From JACROF01 sp964533055 (lineage in GTDB: Bacteria; Patescibacteriota; Microgenomatia; Levybacterales; UBA12049), in NCBI GenBank assembly GCA_964533055.1, contig CAZHKZ010000003.1, positions 1 through 64,000 on the forward strand: a DNA stretch of 64,000 nucleotides, in the 5' to 3' direction. The translations under genes and the position numbers were made by a program. This document shows, piece after piece, positions 15,423 to 24,258 of the stretch; the stretch's first letter is position 1; every line of letters begins with the position of its first letter. The notes beneath the pieces are model-generated. The model made no database searches. It was not told the origin of the DNA and saw nothing but the letters and a program-made list of their open reading frames with translations.

Positions 15423-16460
15423 TTATATTTTAGAGATGAGGTTAAGAATTTGAAAGTCCCAACCTACCCTATGAGTATCGCCGGTTCTTTTTTGAATTTT
15501 TGTTCTATTCTTCTTGTACCAGAGATAACTTTCAAGGAGTAATTCTTTATTCGATTTTTTTGGTTGCCAGTTAAGTAGGTCCTGTGCTTTTTGAATTGAA
15601 ACATATGAAGGCACTGGCATTGTCATATAGTGCCATGCTGCAAGTGGGGAGAGGTGGAGCCACTCAAGAACTCTTAGGGCAATCTGCGTTGGGAGAACTG
15701 GAAGTCCTGTAATTTTTGAAACTGACTTGTCATGTCTGATGACAGTTTTGAGATCTTTTCTCCACGTCTGGTATTCGCGAGCGCCAATGTTGAATATTTC
15801 ATTCTTAACACTACTAACAAGGGCCTTATAGATTGCATCAGCAACATCAGAAACTGCAAGGAGCTGATACTTGTTGTTTCCCTTGCCGAGAATAAATACT
15901 CTCCTGCCTGTATAAATTGCCTCAAACCAGAGCGAGAAGACACCCAATCTTTCAGGTCCAAGGAAGGTCTTGGGTCTAATAATATTAATAGGAAGGCCCT
16001 TCTCCATATATTCTTTGCAGATCTGCTCACCGATAAGCTTTGATTGTCCATAGTAGCCAATTGGCTCGAGTGGACTTTCCTCAGTTTCGGGAAGATGTTT
16101 TGGGACGCCATAGAGTGCGGTCGTTGAGATAAAAACAAGTCTTTTCACCTTCTGCTCATATGCCGCATCAACAACTCTTTTTGTTCCATCAACATTAACA
16201 CTAAAGATTTTTTGTTTGGTTCTCTGAATTGGGAGTGCTGCTGCGGCATGAATGACATGAGTTATTCCTTTCATTGCCAGGGTAATATCTTTTTTCTTTC
16301 TAATATCACCCTTAATCACCGTTACTTTTCCGATCAGATCTTTTGCGTCAAGAGGTGCTTGGTCAAAAAGTGTGACAGTAAAATCCTTTTTAAGAAGAAG
16401 TCTTGCGAGGTGCACGCCTAAAAATCCACAACCACCAGTGATGAGAACATGAGGCTTCAT
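15423..16460 (-). CDS. NAD-dependent epimerase/dehydratase (extended SDR)
   Basis: 345 residues. The N-terminal LITGGCGFLGVHLARLLLKK binds NAD, and GDIRKKKD, HAAAALPIQR and STTALYG are followed by the catalytic YGQSKLIGEQ (Tyr-x3-Lys). Extended SDRs act on nucleotide sugars or, in the 3-beta-HSD-like branch, on other alcohols. Placement in a glycan cluster favours sugar epimerisation. It has its own promoter in the 45-base gap after the GT39 gene, so it starts the epimerase-HAD-DUF2298 unit. Confidence 0.88.
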   Translation of the reverse strand: MKPHVLITGGCGFLGVHLARLLLKKDFTVTLFDQAPLDAKDLIGKVTVIKGDIRKKKDITLAMKGITHVIHAAAALPIQRTKQKIFSVNVDGTKRVVDAAYEQKVKRLVFISTTALYGVPKHLPETEESPLEPIGYYGQSKLIGEQICKEYMEKGLPINIIRPKTFLGPERLGVFSLWFEAIYTGRRVFILGKGNNKYQLLAVSDVADAIYKALVSSVKNEIFNIGAREYQTWRKDLKTVIRHDKSVSKITGLPVLPTQIALRVLEWLHLSPLAAWHYMTMPVPSYVSIQKAQDLLNWQPKKSNKELLLESYLWYKKNRTKIQKRTGDTHRVGWDFQILNLISKI

Positions 16461-16468
16461 AGAAGGTT

Positions 16469-16497
16469 ATTGTAGCGTGTGGTTTTTGTTGATACAA
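16469..16497 (-). promoter_or_regulatory. promoter of the epimerase unit
   Basis: On the minus strand, TTGTAT (16492-16497), 17 bases, TACAAT (16469-16474), then eight bases to the ATG at 16460. Confidence 0.7.
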
Positions 16498-16505
16498 GAA
16501 GCAAA

Positions 16506-18206
16506 TCAGTTTTTTTGAGTATTTTTAAAAATGGTTACAACAGGGTGATCATAGACACTAAATGACTCGTCAAAATTCTGATCATTGAACTCAATTGTAG
16601 TAAATGGAATATGCGCAAATGATGTAAATTCAGCTACTTTTTTGTAGCCTAACTTTTCGGCAAAAAGGTCATTATAGTACTGTGCGGTTTGAACATAACA
16701 TTTTCCAGGAGGAAGTTTCGAGCAGGTGGTTAGCTTTCTCAGTGGCGTGTAAAGTCTATTGGATGCAAGAATTATATAGTCACTTCTCTGGAGTGAAAGA
16801 TTGATACTGTCCCACTTAGCTGGTGTATCAGCTTCATAAAGTGGCAGTGTCTCATATTTATAAGCTCCTGCATTAAATATCGGGAGTGAATCGTCCCAAT
16901 GTTCAATTGCAAGTGTGCTTTGGGGTGGAATATTTTTCATGATCCAAAGACTTGCCTCAAATCTTGTAAAAGGTTTTGCATAGATTGTCATAAATGATAG
17001 CGGCCATAAGAGGATTGCGATAAGTGTAATTCCAATAAGGAGCCTTTTCCCAGAATAAACTTTTCTGAATATTTGACTACATAGAAGAGCTCCAAAGAGA
17101 GCGAGAATTGGATAGAGAGGAAGCATGTACCTGACAAAACCAATTGCAAACTTACCAACAATGAAGAAATATACCATGAAGAAAAGGAGGAGGATTAGCT
17201 CTTGCCTTGAAAAGTCCATCGCTCTCCTTCTGGCAAGAGCGACTATTCTATAGATTATTCCTGCAAAGCAAATGGTTGCAAGAAATGGTCCCATACCGAT
17301 AAAAAATATTTGGGTAAGATCGTAGAGATAGGGAATTTTGCCAACATATTGTAGCGTGTAGGGGAAAGTAAAGGCGTCTCTTGTCATTGCTGCTTGAGCA
17401 AGAGTTTGCTGTACGAATTCCTGAAAATCTAGTGCAACATAAGGTTGCAATATGAAGAACAATAGAATGGTAACCGTACCAGTGGCACTAAAATAGTAGA
17501 GTAGCTTTTTGATATAGGCTGGGATATGTTGGGCCCAGATGCTTGGTCTATGAGGCTGCTTTATAAAGAGTAGAGCAAAATCCAGGATGATTGTTGCTAG
17601 AAATGAGGTCAAGAGAACTGTGGCGCTAATCTTTGTTGCAAAAGCACAGGCAAGTGAAGCGCCGATCGCCAAGGCTATTTTTAGTGAAGGTTTCTTATAA
17701 AGTCTAATGAGCAGATAGAGCGTAAGTGTAATGAAGAATGTTAAAAGTGTATCAACAGCATAAAATCGCGAGAGTTGGATCGGGAGCACAGCAGTGCCAT
17801 AGAAAAATGATGCCAATAGTCCTACTTTTTCTCCCCAGAGTTTTTTACCAATATAAAAAACAAGTGCTAATGTCCCAAGGTCTGCAATAAGTGAAAGACA
17901 TCTCCCAATAAGCGTGAGATAGTCATAAGAAAAGTACTCTGGCCTAATGAGGCTGAAAGCTTTTCCAGTCCAGTACAGAAGATAAAGCGGTAGTGATCCG
18001 TATGCGAAGAAATGCGGATTCCAGCTACTATCTTTGTCAAGAAATTGTGAGACTGAGGTCGGGAATGACAGCTCATTTGTGAAGAGTACAACTGCCCTTT
18101 CGTCTGGGTGCATATGATATCCCTGGTCCCAATTGATTCCCACTAGTCGGAGAATTCCAGAAATGAGAAATATTCCTATAAAGAGTAACTTAATGTTTTG
18201 CTTCAT
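16506..18206 (-). CDS. GT39-like membrane glycosyltransferase (first copy)
   Basis: 566 residues, about a dozen hydrophobic segments. The first loop after helix 1 carries YHMHPDERAVV, the acidic catalytic motif of GT39/PMT-type enzymes, and a SWNPHFFAYGSLPLYLLYWT stretch follows. Such enzymes move a mannose or other sugar from a polyprenyl phosphate to a protein or glycan on the outer face. The C-terminal 130 residues form an extracytoplasmic domain. It overlaps the second GT39 gene by 17 bases and shares HPDER and PHFFAYGSLP with it, so the two look like an old tandem duplication. Confidence 0.88.
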   Translation of the reverse strand: MKQNIKLLFIGIFLISGILRLVGINWDQGYHMHPDERAVVLFTNELSFPTSVSQFLDKDSSWNPHFFAYGSLPLYLLYWTGKAFSLIRPEYFSYDYLTLIGRCLSLIADLGTLALVFYIGKKLWGEKVGLLASFFYGTAVLPIQLSRFYAVDTLLTFFITLTLYLLIRLYKKPSLKIALAIGASLACAFATKISATVLLTSFLATIILDFALLFIKQPHRPSIWAQHIPAYIKKLLYYFSATGTVTILLFFILQPYVALDFQEFVQQTLAQAAMTRDAFTFPYTLQYVGKIPYLYDLTQIFFIGMGPFLATICFAGIIYRIVALARRRAMDFSRQELILLLFFMVYFFIVGKFAIGFVRYMLPLYPILALFGALLCSQIFRKVYSGKRLLIGITLIAILLWPLSFMTIYAKPFTRFEASLWIMKNIPPQSTLAIEHWDDSLPIFNAGAYKYETLPLYEADTPAKWDSINLSLQRSDYIILASNRLYTPLRKLTTCSKLPPGKCYVQTAQYYNDLFAEKLGYKKVAEFTSFAHIPFTTIEFNDQNFDESFSVYDHPVVTIFKNTQKN

Positions 18207-19812
18207 GTCTAATTTTATACAGTATTACTGTAGGTCTATCAAAGATATTAACTGTTTGTTCAAAGCTGAAGATTGGACTATTTATATAGAGGAGTGAGCA
18301 CCAGAAGTCACAAGGTGTTTCATAAATCTTCTCAAATCGACCAGAGGTAGTAATCTCATTATAAACAGCATTTCCTTTAGGGAAGTTTTTTGCATCAACA
18401 AGTCGAGTTTTATAAAGTCTCTGACTAGGAAGAATTAGATAGTCTGACTGATCAATCAAAGCGTTATATTTTTCCACTGTAGATTCGGGGGAATTATTAT
18501 CAAGGTCGTAGAAATTAAATAGAGTTATATTGGGATATGCCGAGTTGAAGGGGGTGATTCCGAGATCATAGACCTCAGATATGATTGGACTTGTGCTCGG
18601 AATTGTTTTGTTGGCAAATGTTAATGCTTGAATTCTTGTATCAGTATCAAAATACACAGTTTTAATAAATGCAAAAGCCCAGAGCATACATAAAACTCCA
18701 ATGCTGCCTTCTATAAAGTGCGATCCTTTTTTAGGGAAGAATTTTAGGTTTGAAATCTCGCTTAGACCATAAGCCACACAGAGGTAGATAAATGGAAGCG
18801 TTGGGATGAAGTAACGTGTCCATTGCGCAAATAAAAATGTTTGGGAAAAGAATGTGATCGAGAGAAAGATGAGAAGAAAAATGAGCGGGTAGTCGACCCT
18901 TTTCCTCAGAGATACTAGGATGAACACAAATGATATTGGAAAGAGTATGGCGAATATCGGGCCAAGAATGAATGGATAAATTCGCATAATCGGGAAGAGA
19001 ATTGGTATTGCTGAAAGGAATTCGCCAGTATAAAAAACAATAAGTTTGCCAAGAGCAACATTTGACTCATATGAAATACTGTTGAGAAAGGATTGGTGAT
19101 CTAAATACACAAATGGATTCGTGAGTAGGTAGCAGGCTGCAGTTGCAATGAAGATGACGATGGTAGTAAATAATTTTTTATGAAAAGGATAGCGTTTTTT
19201 TAAATAGAGAGCGCCAATAGTTGGGAGAAAAATAATGCTTGAGATTTTAACGCTTATGAGAATTCCAAGTGACACCGCGATTATGATTATTGCTTGGCGA
19301 GTTGGCTTGTGGAAATATTTGATAAAACCATAGAAGAGAAGTGTTGAGAAGAAGGTAAGCCATGTTTCAAATGTTCCAAAGTGGGCGTACTGAATTAGGC
19401 CAATGCTAAATGTGGAAAAAAATGCAGCGATGAGACCCGTTCGATTATCTTTAAGAAGCTGCCCTATTTTAAAGATAAGATAGATGGTGCCAATAGATAA
19501 AAATGTCGAGAATCCTCGTAAAATAAGAATCGCGTCCTCAAAGCTTACTTGATTAATCGAGGGGTGGTTGTGCATTGTTAGGAAGTTTTTGAGAAGCCCT
19601 GTAAAAAAAGTAAGGTAGATCGGTAGAGATCCATACGCAAAAAAGTGAGGATTAAATTGGTCTGGGTAGGAGAGTCCAGCGATGGCGCTTGCAATATTTC
19701 TTTCATCGGGATGAAAGAAGAATGGCGATCCCCACGCTAGAGATATCAGTCTAAGTATTGATGCAAGGCATAAAAGTGCGATAAGTATTTTTTGAGAATA
19801 TTTATCCATCAT
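18190..19812 (-). CDS. GT39-like membrane glycosyltransferase (second copy)
   Basis: 540 residues, polytopic. It has FFHPDERNIASAIAG in the first extracytoplasmic loop and NPHFFAYGSLPIYLTFFTG, both parallel to the neighbouring GT39 protein. The C-terminal domain (about 400-540) also matches in layout, including YLILPSQRLYKTRL, similar to YIILASNRLYTPLR in the other copy. The two probably act in the same polymer pathway on different acceptors. The gene starts two bases after the FAD enzyme's stop codon, in one operon. Confidence 0.88.
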   Translation of the reverse strand: MMDKYSQKILIALLCLASILRLISLAWGSPFFFHPDERNIASAIAGLSYPDQFNPHFFAYGSLPIYLTFFTGLLKNFLTMHNHPSINQVSFEDAILILRGFSTFLSIGTIYLIFKIGQLLKDNRTGLIAAFFSTFSIGLIQYAHFGTFETWLTFFSTLLFYGFIKYFHKPTRQAIIIIAVSLGILISVKISSIIFLPTIGALYLKKRYPFHKKLFTTIVIFIATAACYLLTNPFVYLDHQSFLNSISYESNVALGKLIVFYTGEFLSAIPILFPIMRIYPFILGPIFAILFPISFVFILVSLRKRVDYPLIFLLIFLSITFFSQTFLFAQWTRYFIPTLPFIYLCVAYGLSEISNLKFFPKKGSHFIEGSIGVLCMLWAFAFIKTVYFDTDTRIQALTFANKTIPSTSPIISEVYDLGITPFNSAYPNITLFNFYDLDNNSPESTVEKYNALIDQSDYLILPSQRLYKTRLVDAKNFPKGNAVYNEITTSGRFEKIYETPCDFWCSLLYINSPIFSFEQTVNIFDRPTVILYKIRHEAKH

Positions 19813-19814
19813 AC

Positions 19815-21092
19815 TTATGAAGTAGCTATTCCTGCGATTTTTTTGCCCAACTCAACTGCGTAGTTGGTCCCTCTGTCCCAAGGGTAGACTTGCTCAATGT
19901 TTGCAAGAAAAACGTGCTTTAAGGGTGTCTTAAATGGGGGAATTAACCTTGAATAATTGGTAGGAACAATCGGCTGAGCAAAAGGAGCTCTGAAGACCTC
20001 GAAGTCGATTATGCTTTTTTTATAGTTTTTGTTTATCCTTTTCAGGAGAGGGTCATACTTCTTGAGGAGCTCTTTTTTATCCATTGAAAAAAGGTCACTT
20101 TTGGGATCAGGATAGTTGCCGACATAGACAATGTGCTCATTAGAAAAATTCTTTTTATCCATGAGGTTAGTGTGCTCGACGACCACCATGACCGGTGCAT
20201 TTTTCTCACATATGCTTAGCCAATAAGAACCATCTTTTATCAGCTGCTCACTTAGTCTAAGTACCATGTTGGTTGCGCCAAGCCCACGTAGTTTTACGAG
20301 CTTTTGCACATATTCTTGTGGAAGTTCCTGAGCGATTTTTAAAAAGAGGAATGAGGGGAGTGTCACGATGACTTTGTCAAATTTCTCTGTCTTTGTTCTC
20401 GCCCCATTTTTATATGTGACCTCTGCATCTTTACCATCTTTAATCGCTATTGTTTCTGAGTTGAGATGAATTTTCCCGCCCTTCCCCTGAATATCTTTTG
20501 CAAGTGCTTGGGCAAAGTTGAGGAAGCCACCTTCTGGGTATGCAAGAGATGGAGTTCTTTTATAGATTCTAGTCCAGAACCAAACAAGTGATATTTCTGA
20601 TGCATATTCACCCATTTTGTTCCGCAATTGTGGTTCCCAGAGCATAGAAAATGCTTTTTTACCCATGGTTTTTTCAAGAAATGAGATCGCGTTTATTTTC
20701 TCAAGCGGTTTCCAGAAAGGATTTAATTTGAGGAACGCTAGAACGGCACTCATGCGAATCTTGTCAGCGAGTGGTAGCTTTGGGAAGCGAAGGATGGCAA
20801 TTGGTGAATCAAGCTGATAGGTTCTGCCATCAATAAAGACAGATGTTTTAGGTCTTTTAATCAAGACTGGGAAGTTTATTTCTTTGGCTAGAGATAGGAC
20901 ATGTTCATCATTTGTAAACCAGTGATGATAATGCTTCTCCAGACTCCACTTCCATGACTTTTCTTTGTAGCCGATCGCTAGTCCTCCCGGCTGAGGATCC
21001 TTCTCAAGAAGTGTCACATCATTACCCATTTTCAAAAGTTCATGGGCAGCAGCAAGTCCTGTAAATCCTGCGCCAATTATTGCAATTTTCAT
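19815..21092 (-). CDS. FAD/NAD(P)-dependent oxidoreductase of the amine-oxidase/mutase type
   Basis: 425 residues. The N-terminal IIGAGFTGLAAAHELLKMG and LLEKDPQPGGLA form the FAD-binding Rossmann site, with a second FAD contact in WDRGTNYAVELGKKIA at the C-terminus. KHYHHWFTNDE and LRNKMGEYASEIS lie between. This arrangement occurs in protoporphyrinogen-oxidase-like, HpnE-like and UDP-galactopyranose-mutase-like proteins that often sit beside glycosyltransferases in CPR genomes. A redox step on a sugar or polyprenyl substrate is possible. The precise reaction is not determined. Confidence 0.82.
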   Translation of the reverse strand: MKIAIIGAGFTGLAAAHELLKMGNDVTLLEKDPQPGGLAIGYKEKSWKWSLEKHYHHWFTNDEHVLSLAKEINFPVLIKRPKTSVFIDGRTYQLDSPIAILRFPKLPLADKIRMSAVLAFLKLNPFWKPLEKINAISFLEKTMGKKAFSMLWEPQLRNKMGEYASEISLVWFWTRIYKRTPSLAYPEGGFLNFAQALAKDIQGKGGKIHLNSETIAIKDGKDAEVTYKNGARTKTEKFDKVIVTLPSFLFLKIAQELPQEYVQKLVKLRGLGATNMVLRLSEQLIKDGSYWLSICEKNAPVMVVVEHTNLMDKKNFSNEHIVYVGNYPDPKSDLFSMDKKELLKKYDPLLKRINKNYKKSIIDFEVFRAPFAQPIVPTNYSRLIPPFKTPLKHVFLANIEQVYPWDRGTNYAVELGKKIAGIATS

Positions 21093-22534
21093 AAAGTACT
21101 TCCTCGCTGCATAAAGAACAACATTGCTCCAATGCCGAGCACAAGAATGGTTATTATACCTGAAAAAACTACATTTGAGCTACCCGGTGAGGACATGGTG
21201 GGTGATGGGGAAAGTGAAGTTGGCGGTACTGTCGTAGCTTCTGGGCTAGCGCTTGCACTAAGCGTCGGCGAAAGCGTTGGTATTACTGTCATAGTAGCTG
21301 TTGGACTTACTGAGGGCGCTACGGTTGGAGTCGATTTGGTTGGGTTTGGTGTTTGACTGATAGTTGGAATCGTCGATGGGTTTGTAGGTGAGACGGATGG
21401 CTCAGTAAACTGACTGCCTTCTGCAAAGACGGTAAAATTTCTAGTGATAGTTGTGAGGATCCCCTTACTATTTTTGGTCTTTATAGTAATAGTATGGTCG
21501 CCAGGGGAAAGATTGCTAGGTGGTCGATATGACCAGATGCCATTTTTATCTGCTTTTACAGATGCGGTGATGGGATCAGAGTGTATTTCAATAAGAACCT
21601 CTTCATTAGGTGCTGATGTGCCTTCAAATTTGGGCTGTTGGTCAGTTAGTTCTTCCTTGTTGTCTGGGCTTACGATGGCTGGTTCTGCTGGGAGATCCTC
21701 AACTGCACTAAATGATGGAAACGCATTATCATCAACCTGAGCGGATTCAGTCGATATAGGAGTTGCGTTAGGATCGCTGCTGTCTACGGTGAAATCATAA
21801 ATGTTTGAGAGTGTTATCTTAGGAACAGGATTGATTTGGGCCGGAAGTAGCGAGACTCGGGAAGTCAGAGTTGGACTTTGAAACAATAGCTTGATGATAG
21901 AAGAGTCTTTGAATGCCAGATAACTACCAAAGTCGCTCGTTCGAAGTGCGTTAAGTGGAAGTACAAAACTTCCATTCGGCTTTGTAAGAGTTGAAAGCAT
22001 CTGTGCACTGTCTGTTACGAGGAACACCATGACACTATCATCGGTAGATCCATCAGGATATGCTGCGCTTCCCACGATTGGAGCTTGGCGCGATGGCTGC
22101 TGGGTGATTGTTGAAAGGGTCTTGATACTGAATGGCTTCTTGCCCTCATCCTGAAAAACTTTATCTGAGGAAAGGATCGTATAGTAATAGGTGGTCTCAG
22201 GCTTTAAGTTGCGAAGCGTTATATGGTGTACGTTGTATTGTTTTGGAGTACCTGACTGCTGGTCACGATCATCAAGTGCCACTTTCCCTCTATCAACACC
22301 CTCTCCATAAGAAAGCGATCCCAAAACCTTTTCATCAGTTATGTAGGAAATGGTGAATGATGTGTCAGTTTGATTACTGATCCTTATTTGCTTAGGGGTG
22401 TAAGCAGGAGATGCATTTGTAAGTAAGAGTAAATCACTCCTGAGGAGTATCGACACAGTCACGAGTCCAATTCCTAGGAGGATAAGCCCAAGAAGTGTTG
22501 GAATTCTCTTATGAAAAAATGATGAATTGTTCAA
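21089..22534 (-). CDS. surface protein with Fn3-like and Ig-like domains and C-terminal membrane anchor
   Basis: 481 residues. N-terminal membrane helix (about 12-32). A fibronectin-III-like domain follows (about 44-145: RISNQTDTSFTISYITDEKV to NLKPETTYYYTIL). A beta-rich middle and an Ig-like repeat come next (about 290-375, PKFEGTSAPNEEVLIEI to DHTITIKTKNSKG). A Ser/Thr/Pro-rich stretch of about 75 residues leads to a final hydrophobic helix. It should be exposed outside the cell; the Ser/Thr stretch is a plausible target for the GT39 enzymes encoded just downstream. ATGA overlaps join it to both neighbours. Confidence 0.8.
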   Translation of the reverse strand: MNNSSFFHKRIPTLLGLILLGIGLVTVSILLRSDLLLLTNASPAYTPKQIRISNQTDTSFTISYITDEKVLGSLSYGEGVDRGKVALDDRDQQSGTPKQYNVHHITLRNLKPETTYYYTILSSDKVFQDEGKKPFSIKTLSTITQQPSRQAPIVGSAAYPDGSTDDSVMVFLVTDSAQMLSTLTKPNGSFVLPLNALRTSDFGSYLAFKDSSIIKLLFQSPTLTSRVSLLPAQINPVPKITLSNIYDFTVDSSDPNATPISTESAQVDDNAFPSFSAVEDLPAEPAIVSPDNKEELTDQQPKFEGTSAPNEEVLIEIHSDPITASVKADKNGIWSYRPPSNLSPGDHTITIKTKNSKGILTTITRNFTVFAEGSQFTEPSVSPTNPSTIPTISQTPNPTKSTPTVAPSVSPTATMTVIPTLSPTLSASASPEATTVPPTSLSPSPTMSSPGSSNVVFSGIITILVLGIGAMLFFMQRGSTL

Positions 22535-22845
22535 AGTTCGCCTCCTTGAAGCGCAGAAGTCGTTCCTGAATTTTCAGGTGGCGTATCTAGCGGGAGCGTC
22601 TCAGTTGCACTGGGTGTTGCTTGTTCATCCGCAGATATTTTTCCATCTATCTGCTTTCTCTTCTTGAGAGAATTTATGACATCGGTGTTGAATTTAGGAT
22701 CGATTTCTTCGATGGATGCGTTTACCCTCTGGGAAATGGTTGAAGTTATTGCTTTTGTATATATCGCAACTGCAATCCAGACTATTACCACAATAACTGA
22801 TGGAACAAGGATGTAGAGTAGATTTTTTTGTGTTTTTTTATTCAT
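22531..22845 (-). CDS. small membrane protein of the pilus-like operon
   Basis: 104 residues with one transmembrane helix (about 10-30) followed by a charged stretch and a Ser/Thr/Pro-rich tail. It occupies the place of pilP after pilN and pilO but shows no clear PilP sequence features, so I give no name. It overlaps the downstream surface-protein gene by four bases and starts two bases after the PilO-like stop. Confidence 0.6.
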   Translation of the reverse strand: MNKKTQKNLLYILVPSVIVVIVWIAVAIYTKAITSTISQRVNASIEEIDPKFNTDVINSLKKRKQIDGKISADEQATPSATETLPLDTPPENSGTTSALQGGEL

Positions 22846-22847
22846 AG

Positions 22848-23465
22848 TTATGGCATATAGAATACTTTTGCCTGAAGGTATAGCCTGTATCCGTTAAGTT
22901 CTGTTGGGACCTGGAGAGAAATATTTTTGAAGGTTAGTAGGCGATCAAAATTAGTGATCTCAGTATAGAAATTGATCAGGTTGTCATATTCTCCCTGGGC
23001 CCCGATGATCATGTTAAATTGTGCCAGTTCGCCAACAGTAGCGGGCTGACTTAATGGGATGTTTGTGATCTGGAGCTGACTTAAGAAAACATTGTTGTCA
23101 TTTGCGATTGTCCTCACTTTTGCAATAAGACTTGGCCCACTTGGCTCATTTGGAATTGCGGCATTTATATATTTCAGGTCTGATGTAATTTGTGAATATT
23201 GACTTGAGAGATTGCTAAGGGAGGTGATCTTGACAGCAAGCTTGTCATGGACGAACTTGCTATCATCAAGTCTTTTTTGTAGCTCAAATATTGTGGTAAG
23301 TGTGGGCATGATCGCAAAAATAGCAAAGAAGATGAACGCAAAGAGTGACAAAATTATCGTTGCATAGTTCTGTGCTTTTTCCTCGCGAAGATTGATTTTT
23401 GAGCGAACTAGCTCGAGATATTTTTGTTTTGATAAATTAGTAAAGAATTCTTTTGATACTTTCAT
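22848..23465 (-). CDS. pilO: PilO-like type IV pilus assembly protein
   Basis: 205 residues: a short cytoplasmic N-terminus, one membrane helix (about 35-55), a coiled-coil segment (LQKRLDDSKFVHDKLAVKI) and a C-terminal ferredoxin-like domain with NFYTEITNFDRLLTFKNISL, typical of PilO. PilN and PilO form the inner-membrane alignment complex of type IV pili. I chose the ATG at 23465, preceded by AAGGGAAATAAT, because an upstream ATG would add 36 basic residues overlapping pilN. No pilM or pilQ is seen here. Confidence 0.78.
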   Translation of the reverse strand: MKVSKEFFTNLSKQKYLELVRSKINLREEKAQNYATIILSLFAFIFFAIFAIMPTLTTIFELQKRLDDSKFVHDKLAVKITSLSNLSSQYSQITSDLKYINAAIPNEPSGPSLIAKVRTIANDNNVFLSQLQITNIPLSQPATVGELAQFNMIIGAQGEYDNLINFYTEITNFDRLLTFKNISLQVPTELNGYRLYLQAKVFYMP

Positions 23466-23466
23466 A

Positions 23467-24051
23467 TTATTTCCCTTGATTTGGCGGCAACGTCTCTTTG
23501 CCGCCTGTTTCTGGTAGAGTGATCTCTGCCGAGATCTGGGCGTCAATATCAGCAGTCTCAGTCTTGTTATCAATCCGATCGATGCTTACTGTTGAGAGCT
23601 CTTTGAGGTTTTGAAGTGAGGTTACATATTTCTTAAGCGTCGCAACATCGGGGGCGGAAACAGTGAGCGAGATGCTCTTTTCACCCAGTTGAATATTCGT
23701 GAACGTGATTGGGCTTTGCGTCAGTCCTGCGATTTTAGTAAAGATCTGCGGCGCAGCTTTTGACGCTTTATCTATAACCGATGCATGGGTTAATTTGCTG
23801 ATTAACACCCGGTATTTCGATTCATCTAGGGAAGATGCTTCAACGATCACACCTTGAGCTTTGATTTTGTCACTATAGTCAACTATTTGCCTGTCTAGGT
23901 TGAATCTATAGAGGAACGCGCCAAGTGCAATTGTCTCAGTGAGAATGACTAAGAATCTGCCGCCTGTGATTGCCCATTTAACAAATACATCAAGTGAAGT
24001 GGAATTCTGTTTTTTTATGAGATTGATTCGTAATTGAGCTTTGTTATCCAT
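23467..24051 (-). CDS. pilN: PilN-like type IV pilus assembly protein
   Basis: 194 residues. It begins with INLIKKQ, the PilN motif that docks on PilM in other bacteria, then a membrane helix (about 30-50), a helical linker and a ferredoxin-like domain (TQSPITFTNIQLGEKSISLTVSA) ending in a Pro/Thr tail. It is the first gene of the long minus-strand operon running to the GT39 genes. The initiation signal is unclear; a hairpin with T-run lies in its upstream region. Confidence 0.78.
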   Translation of the reverse strand: MDNKAQLRINLIKKQNSTSLDVFVKWAITGGRFLVILTETIALGAFLYRFNLDRQIVDYSDKIKAQGVIVEASSLDESKYRVLISKLTHASVIDKASKAAPQIFTKIAGLTQSPITFTNIQLGEKSISLTVSAPDVATLKKYVTSLQNLKELSTVSIDRIDNKTETADIDAQISAEITLPETGGKETLPPNQGK

Positions 24052-24258
24052 GGCAGAAGGATCGTAGTTACTTCATCCCAAATTTAATCGGGAAACGCAA
24101 AAAAAAGCTGAAGCTTTTACCAGCCTTATTTCAGTCTAGGTATTTAGGAGAAAAATGTCAAAGAAATTCGTAGCTATTTTCATCTGGAAAGAGCGAGCAG
24201 AGTGTGGTATACTAAGTTTCGTTCGAAATCGCACAAGCGATCTTCGGATTTTTACTAT
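24052..24258. other. divergent intergenic region pilN/fusA with hairpins
   Basis: This 207-base gap holds two structures. AAAAGC-TGAA-GCTTTT (around 24099-24118) reads on the minus strand as a hairpin followed by a T-run, upstream of pilN. In the fusA leader, ATCGC-ACAA-GCGAT (around 24229-24242) is followed by CTTCGGATTTTT. A short ORF from about 24154 with an AGGAG sequence overlaps fusA out of frame and is not counted as a gene. Confidence 0.5.
24205..24213 (+). promoter_or_regulatory. extended -10 promoter of fusA
   Basis: TGG followed by TATACT (24208-24213). No convincing -35 was found. The predicted leader is about 40 bases and includes the ATCGC/GCGAT hairpin. No Shine-Dalgarno site precedes the ATG. 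Confidence 0.6.

Noticed and set aside
15674..16138. Open frame in another frame of the epimerase gene
   Set aside because: The epimerase frame carries NAD-binding and YxxxK motifs throughout; the alternative has none.
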